DNA of 64,000 bases from MGBC163016 sp964462135 (GTDB lineage Bacteria > Actinomycetota > Coriobacteriia > Coriobacteriales > Eggerthellaceae): contig CAYWWK010000004.1 in NCBI GenBank assembly GCA_964462135.1, positions 1-64,000 on the forward strand. The letters are read 5' to 3'. The stretch's first letter is position 1, and each line of letters opens with the position of its first letter. The position numbers and the translations under genes were made by a program. The notes beneath the pieces are model-generated. The model ran no database searches. It was not told the origin of the DNA and was given only the letters and a program-made list of their open reading frames with translations. This document shows positions 8,763 through 18,500 of this stretch, piece by piece.

Positions 8763-9371
8763 CTAATTGCGCAGAATGAGCGAAAGCGCCTCATTGCGCG
8801 TGGCATGACGTCTCTCGAAGATGCCCCGCACAGCGCTGGTGATCGTCTTGCTCCCCGGTTTCTTCACTCCCCGCATGCTCATGCAAAGATGCTCGGCTTC
8901 CAGCACCACCAGCACTCCTTCAGGATGCAGCTCTTCCACCAGCGTGTCGGCAATCTGGGAGGTCAGACGCTCTTGGACTTGGGGGCGTTTGGCGAAGGCG
9001 TCCAGCAAGCGCGCCAGCTTGGAAAGCCCGCAGATGCGCCCATCCTGCCCCGGGATGTAGGCGATATGAGCATGACCGAAGAAGGGAACCAGGTGGTGTT
9101 CGCACATGGAATAGAAGGGGATGTCGCGCTCAAGCACCATCTCCTGATGGCCTTCATCGAACAGCGTCTCGAAATGGTGGCGCGGGTCCTCCGTCATCCC
9201 AGAGAAGACCTCTTCGTACATGCGCGCCACGCGGGCAGGCGTCTTCAGCAAGCCCTCGCGAGAAGGATCTTCGCCAATCCCTTCAAGAATCAGCCGCACA
9301 CCCTCTTCGATCTTCGCCATATCCATAGGGTGCGAATCGTTGTCGGCTGTCTGTTCGACACTGTTGCTCAT
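8763..9371 (-). CDS. folE: GTP cyclohydrolase I
   Basis: FolE converts GTP to 7,8-dihydroneopterin triphosphate, the first step of tetrahydrofolate (and pterin) synthesis. The 202-residue length is normal. Family motifs are present: GLLKTPARVARMYEE, PFYSMCEHHLVPFFG (zinc-binding Cys and catalytic His residues), SKLARLLDAFAKRPQVQERL, LEAEHLCMSMRGV (second zinc Cys) and TITSAVRGIF. An upstream in-frame ATG at 9461 exists, but the ATG at 9371 has AGAAAGGA at good spacing. The longer N-terminus would also run across the promoter of the divergent tRNA-Thr. No other folate gene is near. Confidence 0.95.
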   Translation of the reverse strand: MSNSVEQTADNDSHPMDMAKIEEGVRLILEGIGEDPSREGLLKTPARVARMYEEVFSGMTEDPRHHFETLFDEGHQEMVLERDIPFYSMCEHHLVPFFGHAHIAYIPGQDGRICGLSKLARLLDAFAKRPQVQERLTSQIADTLVEELHPEGVLVVLEAEHLCMSMRGVKKPGSKTITSAVRGIFERRHATRNEALSLILRN

Positions 9372-9416
9372 GGGCATCCTTTCTGTCGCGATAAGGATAT
9401 CATGGGCGCCTTCAAC

Positions 9417-9445
9417 TTGCGTGCGCCCTTCGCGTTCGATATACT
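9417..9445 (+). promoter_or_regulatory. Promoter of tRNA-Thr
   Basis: TTGCGT (9417-9422) and TATACT (9440-9445) are separated by 17 bases and end about 33 bases before the mature tRNA. This is the clearest sigma-70-type promoter in the window. Confidence 0.7.
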
Positions 9446-9478
9446 GCGTCAGCGCCGTCATTGCACGGTGTACGTTTG

Positions 9479-9554
9479 GCCAACGTGGCTCAGTTGGTAG
9501 AGCAACGCACTCGTAATGCGTAGGTCAGCGGTTCGAGTCCGCTCGTTGGCTCCA
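9479..9554 (+). tRNA. tRNA-Thr (anticodon CGT)
   Basis: A 76-base cloverleaf. The acceptor arms are GCCAACG and CGTTGGC, and the D arm is GCTCAGTTGGTAGAGC. The anticodon stem ACGCA/TGCGT has loop CTCGTAA, giving anticodon CGT and reading ACG. The T arm is GCGGTTCGAGTCCGC, and CCA is encoded at 9552-9554. Confidence 0.97.
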
Positions 9555-9624
9555 GATCTTTCGCAGGCTAGAGGCATCATCGCTTCTGGCCTGCTTTGCA
9601 TTCGGCGGAGAAAGGGGACACGGC

Positions 9625-10353
9625 ATGTTCGACAAGAAGGCCCTGCGTGATCTGAGCTATGGCTTATATATAGTGACGTCGGTTGCGAAGGACGGCCGCA
9701 AGGTGGGTTGCATTGCGAACACCTTCCAGCAGGTTGCGTCAGAGCCGCCCATGGTCAGCGTGGCGCTCAACAAGGACAACGCCACCACCCAGGCCATCCT
9801 TGACACGGGGAAGTTCGCGGTGAGCGTGTTGAGCCAAGAGGCAACCATGGAACTGATCGGGCCATTCGGATTCAAGTCCTCCACCGAAATCGACAAGTTC
9901 GCGCCGGTTGACCACCAGATGTGCGAACTGGGGGTCCCCTTTGTGACGGAGGGATGCGTTGCTGCGTTCAGCGTGGAAGTGAAGGAGCGCGTGGATGTGG
10001 GGACGCACATCATGTTCGTCGGTCCCGTAGTGCATGCGCAGAAGCTGGCTGACGCCAAGCCGCTGACCTACGCGTACTATCATGAGGTTCTGCGCGGCAA
10101 GACGCCGCCGAAGGCCGTTTCCTACGTGGCGGAAGTGGAAGCGCCTGATGGTCAGAAGGGCACGGAGGTCGTTCAGGACGCAGCTGTTGCTGGCGGAGAT
10201 GGCGAAGGGGCTGCTGAAGGCGGCCAGAAGCCGAAATACGGCTGGCGCTGCAAACTTTGCGGCTACATCGAGATGATGGACGAACTGCCCGATGATTACG
10301 TCTGCCCCATCTGCGGTGTGGGGAAGGACATGTTCGAGCGCATCCAGCTCTGA
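9625..10353 (+). CDS. Flavin reductase-like / rubredoxin fusion protein
   Basis: Residues about 1-165 form an FMN-binding split-barrel flavin reductase domain (LSYGLYIVTS, CIANTFQQV, PPMVSVALNKDN). After a Glu/Gly/Ala-rich linker, residues about 192-242 form a rubredoxin with the two iron-binding pairs CKLCGY and CPICGVG. This layout matches the high-molecular-weight rubredoxin of strict anaerobes such as Moorella. There it passes electrons from NADH-linked flavin chemistry to flavodiiron proteins that remove O2 or NO. The role in oxygen or NO defence is inferred by analogy, and no flavodiiron gene is in the window. AAAGGGG precedes the ATG. The gene is single and lies just after tRNA-Thr. 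Confidence 0.9.
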   Translation: MFDKKALRDLSYGLYIVTSVAKDGRKVGCIANTFQQVASEPPMVSVALNKDNATTQAILDTGKFAVSVLSQEATMELIGPFGFKSSTEIDKFAPVDHQMCELGVPFVTEGCVAAFSVEVKERVDVGTHIMFVGPVVHAQKLADAKPLTYAYYHEVLRGKTPPKAVSYVAEVEAPDGQKGTEVVQDAAVAGGDGEGAAEGGQKPKYGWRCKLCGYIEMMDELPDDYVCPICGVGKDMFERIQL

Positions 10354-10796
10354 CTCACCCAGAAGGGTCTTGCAAGCGTCCCTGTAGCGGAAGCCATCAC
10401 GCTGTAGCGGAAGCCATCTGCGAAGCAGTGGCTTGCCCTGTGCCGAGGGGTTGTTCCGGGTGGGGCAGGTCGCCGCTTCGCGGACGACCTACGCTACAGG
10501 GCGTGCCGAGGAGATATTCCGGGTGGACGTAGCGTAAGGCATCACGCGAAGCGTGTGCCTTGCCCTGTGCCGAGGGGTTATTCCGGGTGAGGCAGGCCGC
10601 CGCTGCGCGGACGACCTACACTACAACGGACGACCTACGCTAGGGGCGCCCCGCTACACTCCAATGCGCGTCCAGAAATGTGAGGATGTTTTGGAGAAAC
10701 GGCGAATCTGTTGCTTAGCTGTATACAAACTGAATCCGAGCGTGTATAAATGCTCATGGTTGTTAAGATGGTCAAAATCGAAAAGGAGGAAAGACC
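10354..10796. other. 443-base gap: repeat block and leader of secreted protein gene
   Basis: The first 290 bases are GTAGCG-type repeats (10384-10645). The last 120 bases hold the leader of the next gene, with paired TGTATA-like boxes (TGTATACAAACTG and GTGTATAAATG). A strong AAAAGGAGG ribosome binding site lies before 10797. No open reading frame with coding character was recognised. Confidence 0.6.
10384..10645. repeat. GTAGCG-type palindromic repeat block, copy 4
   Basis: Tandem modules: GTAGCGGAAGCCATCACGCTGTAGCGGAAGCC is followed by GGTCGCCGCTTCGCGGACGACCTACGCTAC. Next comes GTAGCGTAAGGCATCACGCG with GCGTGTGCCTTGCC, and then another CCGCCGCTGCGCGGACGACCTAC unit. This is close in order and sequence to the block at 2224-2389. 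Confidence 0.8.
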
Positions 10797-11420
10797 ATGA
10801 AACTCACCAAGATGGCAGGCGCATTTGCACTGACCGCAGCTCTGGCTATGGGTACCGTCCCGGCGTTCGCAGCTCCCAGCGCAGAGGCAACTACCGACAA
10901 GACGTTCGACGAGATCAATCAGGACAGCGCTTCTCAGAGCACCGACGTTACGTTCACCATCGTGAACGCGGCTCTGAACGCAACCATCCCCACCAAGGTG
11001 GCTGTCGTTGTCCCGTCAAATGGTGGCGCTATCACCGCTCCTTCACCTGATGTGTATCAGCTGAAGAACAACGGTACCTCAGCAATCAACGTGACCAACG
11101 TTGCATTCACCAACCCTGAGCAGACCATCCGCCTCCCAAACGTCTCCAACAAGACGACGTACACCACTTCTGACTTCGGTGGCGCCGATGCATTGCTCGA
11201 TGCTACCCTGACCCTGAAGAGCACCACCGTCAAGATGTACGTGCCTTCTACTGGCACCAACGACGGTCGTCTGACCAGCCCCGTTGAGGTTTCCAAGGGC
11301 GGTGCTCTTCCGCTGACCATCGCTGGCAGTGTCAAGATGGTTGACGAGTCAGCAACGTTGTCCGCAGGTACGCTGGGCTCCGCAACCGTGAACATCGCTT
11401 ACACCATTGGTACGGCGTAA
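10797..11420 (+). CDS. Secreted protein of unknown function (207 aa)
   Basis: A clear signal peptide (MKLTKMAGAFALTAALAMGTVPAFA, cleavage near AFA-AP) precedes a Thr/Ser/Asn/Val-rich mature part of about 180 residues. The mature part looks all-beta (alternating hydrophobic strands, for example DVTFTIVNAALNATIPTKVAVVVP). No cysteine, membrane anchor or sorting signal was seen, so it is either free or bound to another surface protein. It has a strong AAGGAGG ribosome binding site and its own terminator, which suggest high expression as a single transcript. It precedes a membrane-anchored protein and a giant LAQTG protein, so a shared role at the cell surface is inferred. I do not recognise the family. 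Confidence 0.85.
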   Translation: MKLTKMAGAFALTAALAMGTVPAFAAPSAEATTDKTFDEINQDSASQSTDVTFTIVNAALNATIPTKVAVVVPSNGGAITAPSPDVYQLKNNGTSAINVTNVAFTNPEQTIRLPNVSNKTTYTTSDFGGADALLDATLTLKSTTVKMYVPSTGTNDGRLTSPVEVSKGGALPLTIAGSVKMVDESATLSAGTLGSATVNIAYTIGTA

Positions 11421-11490
11421 ACAAAACGGTTCATTGATGGAGTAGTGCACCATCAAAACTGTGCAGGATCTGAACGATTCGGCTCAGATG

Positions 11491-11524
11491 AGAAGGGCGG
11501 CCGAAAGACCGCCCTTCTTTTGTA
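11491..11524 (+). terminator. Rho-independent terminator after the secreted protein gene
   Basis: AAGGGCGG-cCGAAAGa-CCGCCCTT hairpin followed directly by CTTTTG-type T-rich sequence, 70-100 bases after the stop at 11420. Confidence 0.9.
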
Positions 11525-11711
11525 AAGAAGGCAGAGCTGCCACCATGTACGAACCGGGGTACGAGCGTTACATGAGCATGAGTGCTTGCCGAGAACACCG
11601 GTGGACGGTGTGTCATTTGTCCATATATCAATGTTCTCTGTGCTATTGTGCGAAAAGTTGCTAAAATGTCTTGCGCATAGCATTCATGCATATGACGTGA
11701 GCCTTGAATGA

Positions 11712-12275
11712 TTGGAACAGGAAATGCCAAACGATAACGTTCAATATGAGTTTCAAGATGAAGGCAATACTACAGGCGGTCGCAAGAAGAGCTTCGTTGT
11801 ATGGATAGTCATTGCATCCATTGCTTTGATCTTGGCACTCTTGGTAGCTCTGTACTTCTTTATGGATTCAACGCAATACAAGGGCAACGTTGGCGTTTTA
11901 GGTCAGCTTGATGGCAAGACCGAGGAAGAGATCGTCGAGGAGTTGAACAAGTATGTCGAGGACGGCATGCTCAACATCTCCATTTCTTCTGTCATCACCT
12001 TCCCTGATGGCAATTCCGAAGGGGAAATGCGCATTGAGAACTCTCCTGCCAATCACTATTTGATGCAGGTGGATATCACTCGGAATGACAATGGAGAGAT
12101 CATCTACTCCTCTGAGCCTATTGAGCCGAACTACCACATTCAGTACGGAAAGCTCAATCAGGACTTGCCGGCTGGCAATTATGCCTGCACCGCTACCTTC
12201 TATGCTCTGAATATGGACACGAGGGAAGTGGAAGGCCAAGCTGCCGCAAACGTCGTTGTTGTCGTGCAGAACTAG
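11712..12275 (+). CDS. Single-pass membrane protein with extracellular beta domain
   Basis: About 28 cytoplasmic residues ending GRKKS are followed by one membrane segment (FVVWIVIASIALILALLVALYFF) and about 135 extracellular residues. The outer domain contains IENSPANHYLMQVDITR, EPNYHIQYGKLNQDLPAGNY and a C-terminal hydrophobic strand. I recall this pattern (IEN-P-NHYLM, EP-HIQ, LP-G-Y-CTA) from uncharacterised membrane proteins encoded beside repeat-rich surface proteins in gut Gram-positive bacteria. The function is unknown. The start could be TTG at 11712 or ATG at 11724, the latter close behind AGGA. It lies upstream of the giant surface protein, separated by a repeat block, so it may or may not be co-transcribed. 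Confidence 0.8.
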   Translation: MEQEMPNDNVQYEFQDEGNTTGGRKKSFVVWIVIASIALILALLVALYFFMDSTQYKGNVGVLGQLDGKTEEEIVEELNKYVEDGMLNISISSVITFPDGNSEGEMRIENSPANHYLMQVDITRNDNGEIIYSSEPIEPNYHIQYGKLNQDLPAGNYACTATFYALNMDTREVEGQAAANVVVVVQN

Positions 12276-12320
12276 GCAAAAGCGGGAATTTGATCGAAGG
12301 ATCGGGTTCTTGGAGATACG

Positions 12321-12439
12321 TCGCAAGCCGCGCGCTTCGCGGACGAAGGCTGAAGCCTTCGCTACGGTCGACCTGCTATGTCCTTCGTAGTGCAAGCTGT
12401 AGCTTGCGAAGGGGGACGAAAGCTGAAGCCTTCGCTACG
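12321..12439. repeat. GTAGCG-type palindromic repeat, copy 5
   Basis: Contains GCTTCGCGGACGAAGGCTGAAGCC, CTTCGCTACGGTCGACCTG, a GTAGTGCAAGCTGTAGCTTGCG palindrome, and a second GAAAGCTGAAGCCTTCGCTACGG. The modules match copies 1 and 7. Confidence 0.8.
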
Positions 12440-12508
12440 GATGTGCCTTTCGTTCGCGAATGCCATGTTTCTGCAATTAGGTAATACTTGCTGGGAAGCA
12501 GAAGGAAT

Positions 12509-15500
12509 ATGGTGTCTGCGATGAAAAAGGCCATCCATAAGCTGTTAGCCGTTCTTGTTGCTGCTTGCATGTGCACATCACTGGTGCCTGCGGCAGCCCT
12601 AGGCGCTCCCTCAGATACAGGATCTGATTCCGGTTCCACCGGAGTCACATCGCTGCCTTCGTACGACGGCGCCACCGCCACTGATCTGAACGTCTTCGAT
12701 GCCGTTGGCAACAACAGGGCCACTGCCACCACGGAAGTCTATACCATCATCCGTGATACCAATTTCACGTTCGAAAACGTATCTCTTGGGCGCAACTTCA
12801 CCAGTCCGCAGAACGCCATAGACATGACCGCGGCTTCTGAAAGCCTGCCCAATGGTCCTTTGACCGCAACTTTCAGGGGCTCTTCTGAATACTACAAATA
12901 CCTGTGGACCATCGTGGAGGTTGACACCGGCGAAGACGGTGCAACCATCTACAAGCCCCATGAAACCTCCGCCACCTTCCAAGGTCCCAGCAACGACACT
13001 TCGGCCGGTGGTACGTTCGGCACCATTGATCCTGAGGGCAACCGCATCGGTACCTTTGTCGAAGGCACGGTTGATCAAGGTGCCAGCTTCAATCACAGTA
13101 TCACCACGGCTGATGGTCTTGAGCAGGACAAAACCTATCTGTACACGCTTTACTTGGATTCAAACAACGGAACAGGCGTTGAGGCGAAGGCCCAGATCAC
13201 GGTCACCATCTACGCTGACTATGCTCAGATGTCCCTGTATGCCGGCGAGGACAGCAATCCTCCCAGCATCAGGGGCTATCTGTACAAGCCTGTGGGTTCG
13301 GCACCGGAGCTGTCTGCGCAGGACATCGGTGAGAGCAATCCCATCTACAGTGCCATTGCCAACGCTGCCGGTGCAGCTTCCCCAGCCTGTGGGTTCGGCA
13401 CCCCTCAAAACCTCGTCATCACCAGCATAGACAGCAAGCCCGCAGACAAGGCGGCGTATCAGAATGACCTCCAGGTGCATCTGCCTGTGCCCGTGGTGGA
13501 GGACGTGGAATTCAAGGTGGGCGATTCCGTTCCCCTGTTCTACTACGACCCGGTGACCAAGGAAGCCACCAAGAAGACGGGGACGGTTGTTGAGCAAACT
13601 GACAGCAAGGGCAATCCGGTAACGGTGGACGGTCAGCCGGTTTTGGCGGTGGAATACACGTTGACGGGTGATCTGGCCTCGGGCGGGGCTGATTTGGGTG
13701 TGTTCGCCGTTGGCTATGAGATAGAAGTGGGCGCGTTCAGTGTTGACTCCTCGGCTGGCGAGGGCGGTTCCATTTCTCCCTCTGGCAGCAATACGTATCC
13801 GGTAGGGGAAAGCCCGAAGTATCTGCTGTACCCGTTGGACGGCTATGCCATCAAGGGCGTGACGCTGACGTGCGATGGTACGGCGGTCAGCGTGGTTGAG
13901 GGCACCCTGATAGGCAATGCCTTCACCTTCGACCCTGCTTCCTATTCGATATCAAAGGGCCAGCAATGGACCATCAAGGCTGAATTCGAGAAGCCTACAC
14001 CAGATCAAGACGAATACTCCGTACGTGGTACCGTGAAGGGTGTGGGAAGCGGCACCATGACGTTCACCTCTGCTGCTCCTGGTTCGGAGCCTCATGAGGT
14101 TGCCATGGGCCAGACCCTACCTGCCGATGGCGAAGATCCCATCATGCTGCCCTCTTCGGCAGGTGTGAATGTGGTTTTCAACCCTGGGCTGGGATACCGA
14201 CTGAAGACGTTCACCATCAATGGCACGCCCTACCAGGTGAATGGCTCAAGTTATTACATCAGCACCCTGACGACAGGCATCACGCTTGAGGCGGAATACG
14301 AGGAAGGAACCCCCGACCCCGCCATCACGCGTGACGTGAACTTCGAAGTGGAAGGCGGCGACGCAGGCCACGGCCAGGTGATGGGTGCCGACGGCGCCTA
14401 CTGCACCTCAGGTGTGATGACGGCCAACTTCGGCGGTTCGGTCACGCTGACGCTCAAGCCTCAAGAGGAATACATGGTCAGCAAGGTGATGGCCTACAAC
14501 CTTGACGAAGGGGGAGACCCTATTACCCCGGGCACTGATCTGGCCACCCAGGCCGTCAAGGACGGCAGCGCCACGGATGAGGTGTACAACCTGCAGGTTA
14601 ACAACGTGCTGCAGCACATGAAGATCGTGGTCACGTTCTCGCTTTCGGATGCCACTGTCGATATCAAAAACCCGACCGGTGGCTCTATCAATGAGACAGG
14701 GGTTAAGACTCTCAAAGCAGGAAAACCGCTTCCCTTGGTTATTACGCCAAGCGCAGGATACACGTTGGGCACCGTCACCCTTAACGGCGAAGATGTTTCT
14801 AGCTATTTGACATCACGTAACAATGGTGCATATTACACGGTGAATCTCGTGCGCGCTCTCGAAGACGATCCTTCTTACGAGACAAGTACAGAGGCGACCA
14901 AGGACAAGTACATCAAGGTCACTGAAAAGGTGAGTACCTTTGAGGTGACATTCGATTCAGATGTTCCTCCCGTTCCGACGTATGTGACCATCACTACGGA
15001 AGTGGATCCTTCCGGTGGCGGCTCCGTCACGCCAACGCAGCAGGTGCTGCCTGGGCAAGATGTTGATATCTTCTTCTTCCCGGACGTCAACAAGGATATC
15101 GCCGCAATCCAAATTGGCGAGGATTCCGCAACGGAAGGAATGCTGAATGACGCCAAGCGTACGGGCAAGCTCACCCTGCTCAATGTCCAGAACGACATTA
15201 CGGTCAAAGTCACTTTCGCCGATGGTTCTTCGACGCTTCCCAGCAAGAAGCGCTACACCGTGCATCCTTCTGCGGGTCCTGGTGGCACTATTTCTCCAAG
15301 TGCAGAAGTGCTGGTTTACGAGGGAGAAACACAGAAATTCACATTCATTCCCGCTACGGGACATAAACTGTCCAACATCTTCGTGAATGGTCAGCCTCAA
15401 GATCTCTCCACAGAAAGTTACGACAAGGATAAGCTGACCTATACCCTGACTCCTGTGGGAGACCAGCAGGATATCACCATTGTGGGCACCTTTGCCAAGT

Positions 15501-18500
15501 CTGATTCATCTGGCGACGAACAACCCACCTACACGGTTGACATCAGCGCTGGGCCGAACGGGCAAGTAAGCCCATCGGGCACCATTACGGTGGCCCGAGG
15601 CGCTTTGGTGCCCATCGTCATCATCCCTAATGATGGTTATCATGTTTCTGCCGTGTGGCAGGGTCAAAAGGGCGATGCCGAAGGGAATCTCATCGATCAT
15701 GTAGGCGGAGTATCCAATGGCGTCTATTCGCTCTATGACGTACAGTGCGACACTGTCATCAAGGTTGAGTTCGCCGAAGGCTCAAAACCGGATCAGCCTT
15801 CTGTAGATGAAGACAATCTTATCCGCTTGAGCGAAAAGAACATTGCCGCAGGAGTAGGTGTCACCATCACACCGCCTCTGGCAGGTTCTGTCTTCTACAA
15901 GGAGAAGGATACTGACCACGCTAACATCCCCGCTGAATTGACCATTCAGGTGGGTGCCGACTTCAAGTTGGGCACCATCCTCTTGGATGATGAAGAAATG
16001 ACGGCTACCGAGGTTGAACCGGGCGTATACCGGCTCACTGTACCCAAAGAGAAGATCACCGAGCAGATGTACCTGTCAGTAGGTTCCACGCCGGAGAAGC
16101 CTTCCACTGAGATGGTGACCCAGTATGCCATCACGCTGGATATCACGGGTAACGGCTCCGTTTCACCCCAAGGCGTATCCAAGGGGGTCGTGTATGTGGA
16201 ATCGGGTGCTTCTCAAACGTTCACGCTGCTCCCCGACCCGGGCAACAAAGTGGGCACGGCCAAGGTGAACAACAAAGAAGTGACGCCTGTTCGGATGACC
16301 CTCACGCAAGATGGTCAAGAGGTAGTTGGGTATTCCTATACCTTCCCTTCTGTCAAACAGGACAGCCGTTTGGAAGTACAGTTCGTGGAAGATCCCACCG
16401 CGCCTCCAGCTATCACGCCCTATGAGGTATCGGTAACCTTTGTTCCTGGAGATAACGACAAGCAGAATGGGTTTTCCTCTATCACTACCGGTGAAGGCGC
16501 AGCGAAAGTGCTTCCTGGCAACAGCGTGAGCATCACATTCCAGCCTGATTCTGGCTATGAGACTCATGTGTACAAGGGTACCAGCAAGGAAGACTGCACC
16601 GCTGCCAATGAAGTGACCAATGATTTGGTGGGTGGAACACTTACTGTTCCAAATGTACAGTCCAATATGCAATACGTCGTATGGTTCCAGCCTGTGGGTC
16701 AGGCAGTGGTGTACCACACCGTGACGGCCATGGAGGCTGAGAACGGCTCCATCCAGCCGTCTGGTAAGACGAATGTGCCCGACAAGGGAGAGTACACGTT
16801 CTCGCTCAAGGGCGATACCAATGGGACTAGCTCATACGTTCCTGACAAGGTCTACATCACGCGCGGTGACAGTGCCAAAGAAGAAATATGGGCTTCTGGC
16901 ACAGGTACCGATGTGGAGATAAACAAGGCTACGCAGTCTTTCACGATCAAGAACATTATCACCGACGTGACCATTGAAGCAGAGTTCAAGCCAGGTACGC
17001 CGACAGTCGAGTTCGCGACTATCAATGCAATTGTTGATGCCGCAGGTGGTGGTACGGTTGCCCCCCCAACCCAATCTATCGCGGTGGGCACGGAAGCAAA
17101 GGTCACCATCACACCGCTTCCTGATTACAAGCTGAAGTCACTCACGATGCAGGTTGGGGCAGGCGCGCCAGTAGATGTCATGGACGCCTCGTGGGATCTT
17201 GAGAAGATGATCACATACACGTTCACTGTTGGGTCAGCTGCCGTGCATGAGATCGTCGCCACCTTCGAAAAGGTGGTGCCTCCCACGCCTGACCGCGAAT
17301 TCTTCAAGGTGTTCATCAATCCGGGTGCCAATGGAACCACCTCTCCAACGGGTGAGGTATTGGTTCCTGCGGGCGGCAGCCTGCCCTTCACCATCATCCC
17401 GGACGATGGCTTCAAGGTGAAGGAGATAATTGCCACTACCGACACGAACCCCACTGGCAGTAGGGTTACCGGCAATCGGTTCAGCCATACGCTGTTCGCA
17501 GTGACCGAAGACACGAATATTCAGGTCGTATTTGAGAGAGAAGCAACGGGCGAGGATATCAATCCTCCCGCCTTCCATACCATCAAGGCCGACTCCTCAG
17601 CCAACGGTTCTGTTTCCCCAGAAGGAGACATCAAGGTAGAAGAGGGCAAGATGGCCATGTTCTCTTTCGTTCCCGACCCGGGTTACCGGTTAAGCTATAT
17701 TAAGGTGGACGGCGAGGACCTTCCCTTGAGCGCCTTGAGCTCAAAGGGGCAATACACCTTCAGCAATGTGAAGCAGGACCATACCATCCACGGCGTCTTC
17801 GTTGAAGAAAATGTAACAGCAGATGACTTCGTTACTGTGAATGCTGCCGGATCCGACGGTGGCACCATCACACCTTTGGGCGCGAAGTTGGTATGGAAGG
17901 GTCAATCGGCGGCCTATACCATTGCAGCTATGTACGGCTATGAGCTGTCTGACATCCAACTTAAGTACGGCGTCAATGGCACACCAGGGAGTATCTTCCC
18001 TGACAATGGTGCGGGTGGAAAGAACACGGCCAACATCAGCACCAATCGCTTCACTTGGGCGAATGGTACGCTTACGCTGCTGAATGTGCAGGATGACATC
18101 AACATCATCGTCAGCTTCAAGAAAAAGATAATTTCTGGCCCGGAAACCCAGGTGCGTTATTCCAATATCAAGATGGACGTGAGCGAGGGTGGCACAACAT
18201 CGCTGCCGAATGGGTTATCGGTCATCGAGGCGCTGCCTATGAATGGCACCATGAATGTATCAGTCATTCCAAACGAGGGCTATGCTGTTGATGAAATTGC
18301 ATTCACCTACGCGGATGGAAGCACCCATACGACCACCGTTGCTGAAGCGAAGCAGATATGGACGAGCGGATACTTCACGTTGACGGCTGCTCAGGTGAAC
18401 TACGAATGCTCCATCAAGGTGACGTTCCGTAAGCAGACCGATGACGAGAAACAGCAGATCGAAGATGGCACGCTGAAGCCGGCCGAGTACCGCACTATCA

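Noticed and set aside
10384..10645. Tandem-looking repeats as a possible CRISPR array
   Set aside because: The units are palindromic mosaics of varying order without constant-length repeats and spacers, and no cas genes are near.
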